From Mediterranea massiliensis (GTDB lineage Bacteria; Bacteroidota; Bacteroidia; Bacteroidales; Bacteroidaceae), in assembly GCA_958402075.1 (NCBI GenBank), contig CATXSD010000093.1:1-9985 (forward strand): 9,985 nt of DNA, in the 5' to 3' direction. The translations under genes and the position numbers were made by a program. Shown here piece by piece: positions 8,010 to 9,985 of the stretch (positions are counted from its first letter, which is position 1; every line of letters starts with the position of its first letter). The notes below the pieces were generated by a model, which saw only the letters and a program-made list of their open reading frames with translations, made no database searches and had not been told where the DNA came from.

Positions 8010-8053
8010 GTCAATTAGACTAAATTAATGCGACATTAGAAAAATATTAGAAA
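8010..8053 (-). promoter_or_regulatory. Candidate activator site: four ATTA/TAAT boxes in helical register
   Basis: On the plus strand ATTA occurs at 8014, 8024, 8035 and 8046, spaced 10, 11 and 11 bp. Three of the four extend to ATTAGA (8014-8019, 8035-8040, 8046-8051). The array ends about 6 bp upstream of the -33 box of the operon promoter. OmpR-family regulators commonly bind direct repeats about one helical turn apart, so the linked response regulator is the natural candidate. The region is AT-rich, which raises the chance of accidental matches. The rest of the 305-bp gap (8054-8186) shows no gene or clear repeat. Confidence 0.45.
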
Positions 8054-8182
8054 CGTGTTTTCCCTTTTTATATGCTTGATTGTATGTAGGTTATGTCTGA
8101 ATGAGTGACTGTGCGGATGCGGGGCATAGTTGTATTTCGATAAATTAAGGGCCGTATCCGTAAGCCATCGATTGACAGCGTA

Positions 8183-8221
8183 TATAAAAGTCCGCTTGTC
8201 TGTGCAAGACGGGCGGACTTT
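8183..8221 (-). terminator. Hairpin terminator of the AraC-type regulator gene
   Basis: The arms AAAGTCCGC (8187-8195) and GCGGACTTT (8213-8221) with an inner GTCT/AGAC stem lie 32 bp after the regulator stop. On the minus strand the hairpin is followed by TTTTATATA, a moderate U-tract. It also insulates the metal-efflux promoter from upstream transcription. Over 35 bp it differs from the hairpin at 265-299 only at three loop bases. Confidence 0.75.
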
Positions 8222-8253
8222 CTTCTGTTTTCAAATAGGCTGATTTTGCATTT

Positions 8254-9171
8254 TTACTGTGCCTCTTCGTTTTGTTGCGACAGCTTTTCCCGGTATTCTT
8301 TGGGAGAGATACCTAAGTTCCTTTTCACATATTTGCCGAAGAACGACAGCGTGGCGAAATTCAGTTCATTGGCGATTTCCTTGATACTCTTTTCGGGGCG
8401 TCTCAGCAAATATTCCACATCTTTCATGACATAGCTGGTAATCAGGTCGGAAGCTGTCTCTCCGGAATTTTCCTTGCAGATGGCCGACAGGTATTTGGGG
8501 GTAACAAACAGCCGGCTGGCATAGTAGCTCACGGCGCGTTCCTTGGGGTAGGACGAAACCAGCAGTTCGATGAAAGCATTGAACAGGTTACTGGAGGAAT
8601 TGAAGCTGGTGGGTGGCAGCTGGAGGTATTTTTCCATGGCATCCTGAAACTCATAAATGAAGGCTTGCAGGAGGGCATTGATGAGCTCCTTCTGATGGCG
8701 ATGGGGTGCACCGGTCAGTTTGGAATACAGCAGGTTGTAATATTGATAGAAAAGCTGGCTCTCTTCTTCGTTGAGCGACATAATGGGATGTTGTTCCAGA
8801 TACAACCGTGAACACCAGTTGCTGGTGGAAGATGACATGACAAAGATACGTTTGGCATATTCAGAAGAAAGGCAGAAGCCATAACAAATAAAGTCTTTGT
8901 CTACGGTTCCGTGTTTGAGTAAGGTCTGCGGATGGCATATCAGCAGGTCATTGGGACGTATATCATAAGGTTGGTTATTGATGGACAGGGAGGCTGTCCC
9001 TTTCTGGCACAGGATGGCCAGAAAGAATCCGGTTCTGACCATTGAGGCTGGCTTGATTTCATCCTGTGCATTTACCTGGTTCATTCTGATAATTTCTTCG
9101 TCCTTGTAGGCAGCCACTTTCTCCATAATTTCGATGCTGGACATCCTGATGAGTTCGATTTCCTTTTCCAT
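8254..9171 (-). CDS. AraC/XylS-family transcriptional regulator
   Basis: A cytoplasmic DNA-binding protein of about 305 residues. The N-terminal part (about 40-110) looks like a cupin-type sensor domain, with short strands such as ASLSINNQPYDIRPNDLLICHP (60-81). A helical linker (about 135-210) follows, then the C-terminal pair of helix-turn-helix units: VSYYASRLFVTPKYLSAICK (214-233), then SIKEIANELNF to FFGKYVKRNLGISPKEYR (262-294). The second unit fits the AraC signature well. The frame extends to an ATG at 9219, but I prefer the ATG at 9171: AAAGGAG lies just before it, and a near-consensus -7 box (TTCATTTG, 9204-9197) sits 25 nt upstream, the same distance as in the efflux operon. The gene is divergent from the second membrane-fusion gene, so it probably controls that system. 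The effector is unknown. Confidence 0.88.
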   Translation of the reverse strand: MEKEIELIRMSSIEIMEKVAAYKDEEIIRMNQVNAQDEIKPASMVRTGFFLAILCQKGTASLSINNQPYDIRPNDLLICHPQTLLKHGTVDKDFICYGFCLSSEYAKRIFVMSSSTSNWCSRLYLEQHPIMSLNEEESQLFYQYYNLLYSKLTGAPHRHQKELINALLQAFIYEFQDAMEKYLQLPPTSFNSSSNLFNAFIELLVSSYPKERAVSYYASRLFVTPKYLSAICKENSGETASDLITSYVMKDVEYLLRRPEKSIKEIANELNFATLSFFGKYVKRNLGISPKEYREKLSQQNEEAQ

Positions 9172-9196
9172 AACTCCTTTAGTTCTGATTCGGATG

Positions 9197-9204
9197 CAAA
9201 TGAA
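9197..9204 (-). promoter_or_regulatory. Possible -7 promoter box of the AraC-type gene
   Basis: TTCATTTG on the minus strand has one mismatch to TAnnTTTG and lies 25 nt from the ATG at 9171, the same spacing as the -7 box of the channel gene at 7974-7981. No good -33 box is seen at the right distance. A small dyad, AACA-N3-TGTT (9203-9213), overlaps it, which could allow autoregulation. Confidence 0.3.
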
Positions 9205-9224
9205 CAGAATGTTTTCCATTTATC

Positions 9225-9308
9225 GGTGTTCTATTTTTCTTTAGGAATATTCTATTTGGCGTATTTCATAGGAAGAAGGAAAAATGGAACACTTCCGAGG
9301 TGTTCTAT
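9225..9308. promoter_or_regulatory. Candidate operator array between the AraC gene and the second efflux gene
   Basis: GGTGTTCTAT occurs twice as a direct repeat (9225-9234 and 9299-9308). A related TTCTAT lies between them, so TTCTAT starts at 9229, 9250 and 9303, that is 21, 53 and 74 bp apart, near whole helical turns. In addition GAACAC (9287-9292) and GTGTTC (9300-9305) form a perfect 6-bp inverted repeat with 7 bp between. The region sits in the shared 210-bp divergent spacer. For the rightward gene a TTTG (9339-9342) with TA 19 bp later (9362) is a weak promoter candidate. Confidence 0.4.
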
Positions 9309-9381
9309 CTATCCTATGTAGTGTGTAATGCCTTTTTCTTTGCGCTCACAAATCGTAGACATACTAAATAGGATAAGATTT

Positions 9382-9985
9382 ATGAAAGAATTGCATTGGA
9401 TGGCCATAGGCTCATTGGTGGTCTTGATGTCAGGATGCGGAAGCAGAGAGCAGGCTTCGCAGCAGGTGGAACCTGTAAAGGTAAAGGTCATGACCGTAGC
9501 GTCATCAGTTCGGAATGAAACCGTCCGTTTTTCGGGTACGGTACAAGAGGAAAACGGGAGTGCGTTGAGTTTTCCGCTGATGGGAAGAGTGAAGTCGGTA
9601 CAGGTGGATTTAGGAAGCCGGGTGCGGCAGGGACAGTTGCTGGCAACTTTAGACGAAGCGTCCGTAGAAAGCACGTATCAGGCGGCAAAGGCGGCCTTGA
9701 AGCAGGCGGAAGATGCCTACCGGCGTATGAAGGAGCTGCATGAAAAAGGAAGTCTGGCCGACATGAAGTGGGTGGAAGTGCAGAGCAAGTTGCAGCAGGC
9801 TCAGTCCATGGAGGCTGTGGCCCGGAAGAACCTGACAGACTGTCGGCTGGTGGCTCCGTTTGCCGGGGTGATTGCCGAAAAGAACCTGGAAGTAGGGCAG
9901 AATGTGGTGCCCGGGGTACAGGTCATGAAGCTGGTGTCCGACGACCGTCTGAAAGTACGGATTGCCGTACCGGAAACGGAAATCA
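9382..9985 (+). CDS. AcrA/MexA-like RND membrane-fusion lipoprotein (3' truncated by window edge)
   Basis: The first 201 codons of a periplasmic adaptor; the frame is still open at the right edge. It starts at ATG 9382 with AGGA 8 nt upstream. A lipoprotein signal is clear: a hydrophobic run (about 6-16), then LMSGC with Cys19. After a short linker come the first strand (about 32-50, VKVMTVASS), first lipoyl half (about 55-92, SFPLMGRVKSVQVDLGSRVRQGQ and LLATLDE), a coiled-coil hairpin (about 93-152) and second lipoyl half (about 155-190, LVAPFAGVIAEKNLEVGQNV), then the start of the beta-barrel. The pattern is that of drug-type RND adaptors rather than the CzcB type at 5566-6660. An inner-membrane RND pump gene and perhaps an outer-membrane factor gene would be expected just outside the window. 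The divergent AraC-type gene is its likely regulator. Confidence 0.9.
   Translation, partial: MKELHWMAIGSLVVLMSGCGSREQASQQVEPVKVKVMTVASSVRNETVRFSGTVQEENGSALSFPLMGRVKSVQVDLGSRVRQGQLLATLDEASVESTYQAAKAALKQAEDAYRRMKELHEKGSLADMKWVEVQSKLQQAQSMEAVARKNLTDCRLVAPFAGVIAEKNLEVGQNVVPGVQVMKLVSDDRLKVRIAVPETEI

Noticed and set aside
9172..9219. 16-residue N-terminal extension of the AraC-type protein from ATG 9219
   Set aside because: The ATG at 9171 has AAAGGAG just upstream and a promoter-like box at the expected distance, which would lie inside the longer frame. The longer start is not excluded.
9309..9674. 121-codon minus-strand open frame opposite the second adaptor gene
   Set aside because: It lies antisense to the lipobox and first lipoyl half of a convincing plus-strand adaptor gene.
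1..9985. Insertion sequence, CRISPR array, tRNA or phage genes
   Set aside because: I found no transposase or integrase frame, no regularly spaced repeat array and no RNA gene; all large frames are accounted for by efflux, regulation and the DUF4301-like fragment.

Overview
The window looks like a chromosomal segment of a Bacteroidales bacterium (Bacteroides, Phocaeicola or Prevotella type). Supporting this are a C-terminal fragment that resembles the Bacteroidota family DUF4301, a match to the Bacteroidota sigma factor -7 box (TAnnTTTG) in front of the main operon, few Shine-Dalgarno sequences, and Bacteroidota-style efflux proteins.

Layout. Positions 1-242 hold the 3' end of a plus-strand gene, followed by a strong hairpin terminator. 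Positions 366-7948 hold a minus-strand block read from right to left: a TolC-type outer-membrane factor, a lipoprotein membrane-fusion protein, a CzcA-type heavy-metal RND pump, an OmpR-family response regulator and a sensor histidine kinase. The first three genes are separated by 12-19 bp, then comes a 135-bp gap, then the two regulator genes 25 bp apart. Positions 8254-9171 hold a minus-strand AraC-type regulator. A divergent intergenic region follows. From 9382 to the right edge runs the 5' part of a plus-strand gene for a second, AcrA/MexA-like membrane-fusion lipoprotein, whose pump partner would lie outside the window.

How the genes work together. Outer-membrane channel, adaptor and inner-membrane pump would form a tripartite machine that carries divalent metal ions, rather than Cu(I)/Ag(I), across the envelope. 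The linked two-component system probably senses the stress and activates the operon. In front of the operon promoter lie four ATTA/TAAT boxes spaced 10, 11 and 11 bp apart. They directly abut a weak -33 element, which is the arrangement expected for an activator binding tandem direct repeats. The AraC regulator probably belongs to the second efflux system, because it is divergent from it and shares a repeat-rich control region with it.

I see no tRNA, rRNA, CRISPR array, insertion sequence or phage gene. Nothing here is clearly a new system. The most informative signals are the two candidate operator arrays, the pair of near-identical terminator hairpins around the metal-efflux block, and a HAMP-less histidine kinase with a cytoplasmic CxxC.
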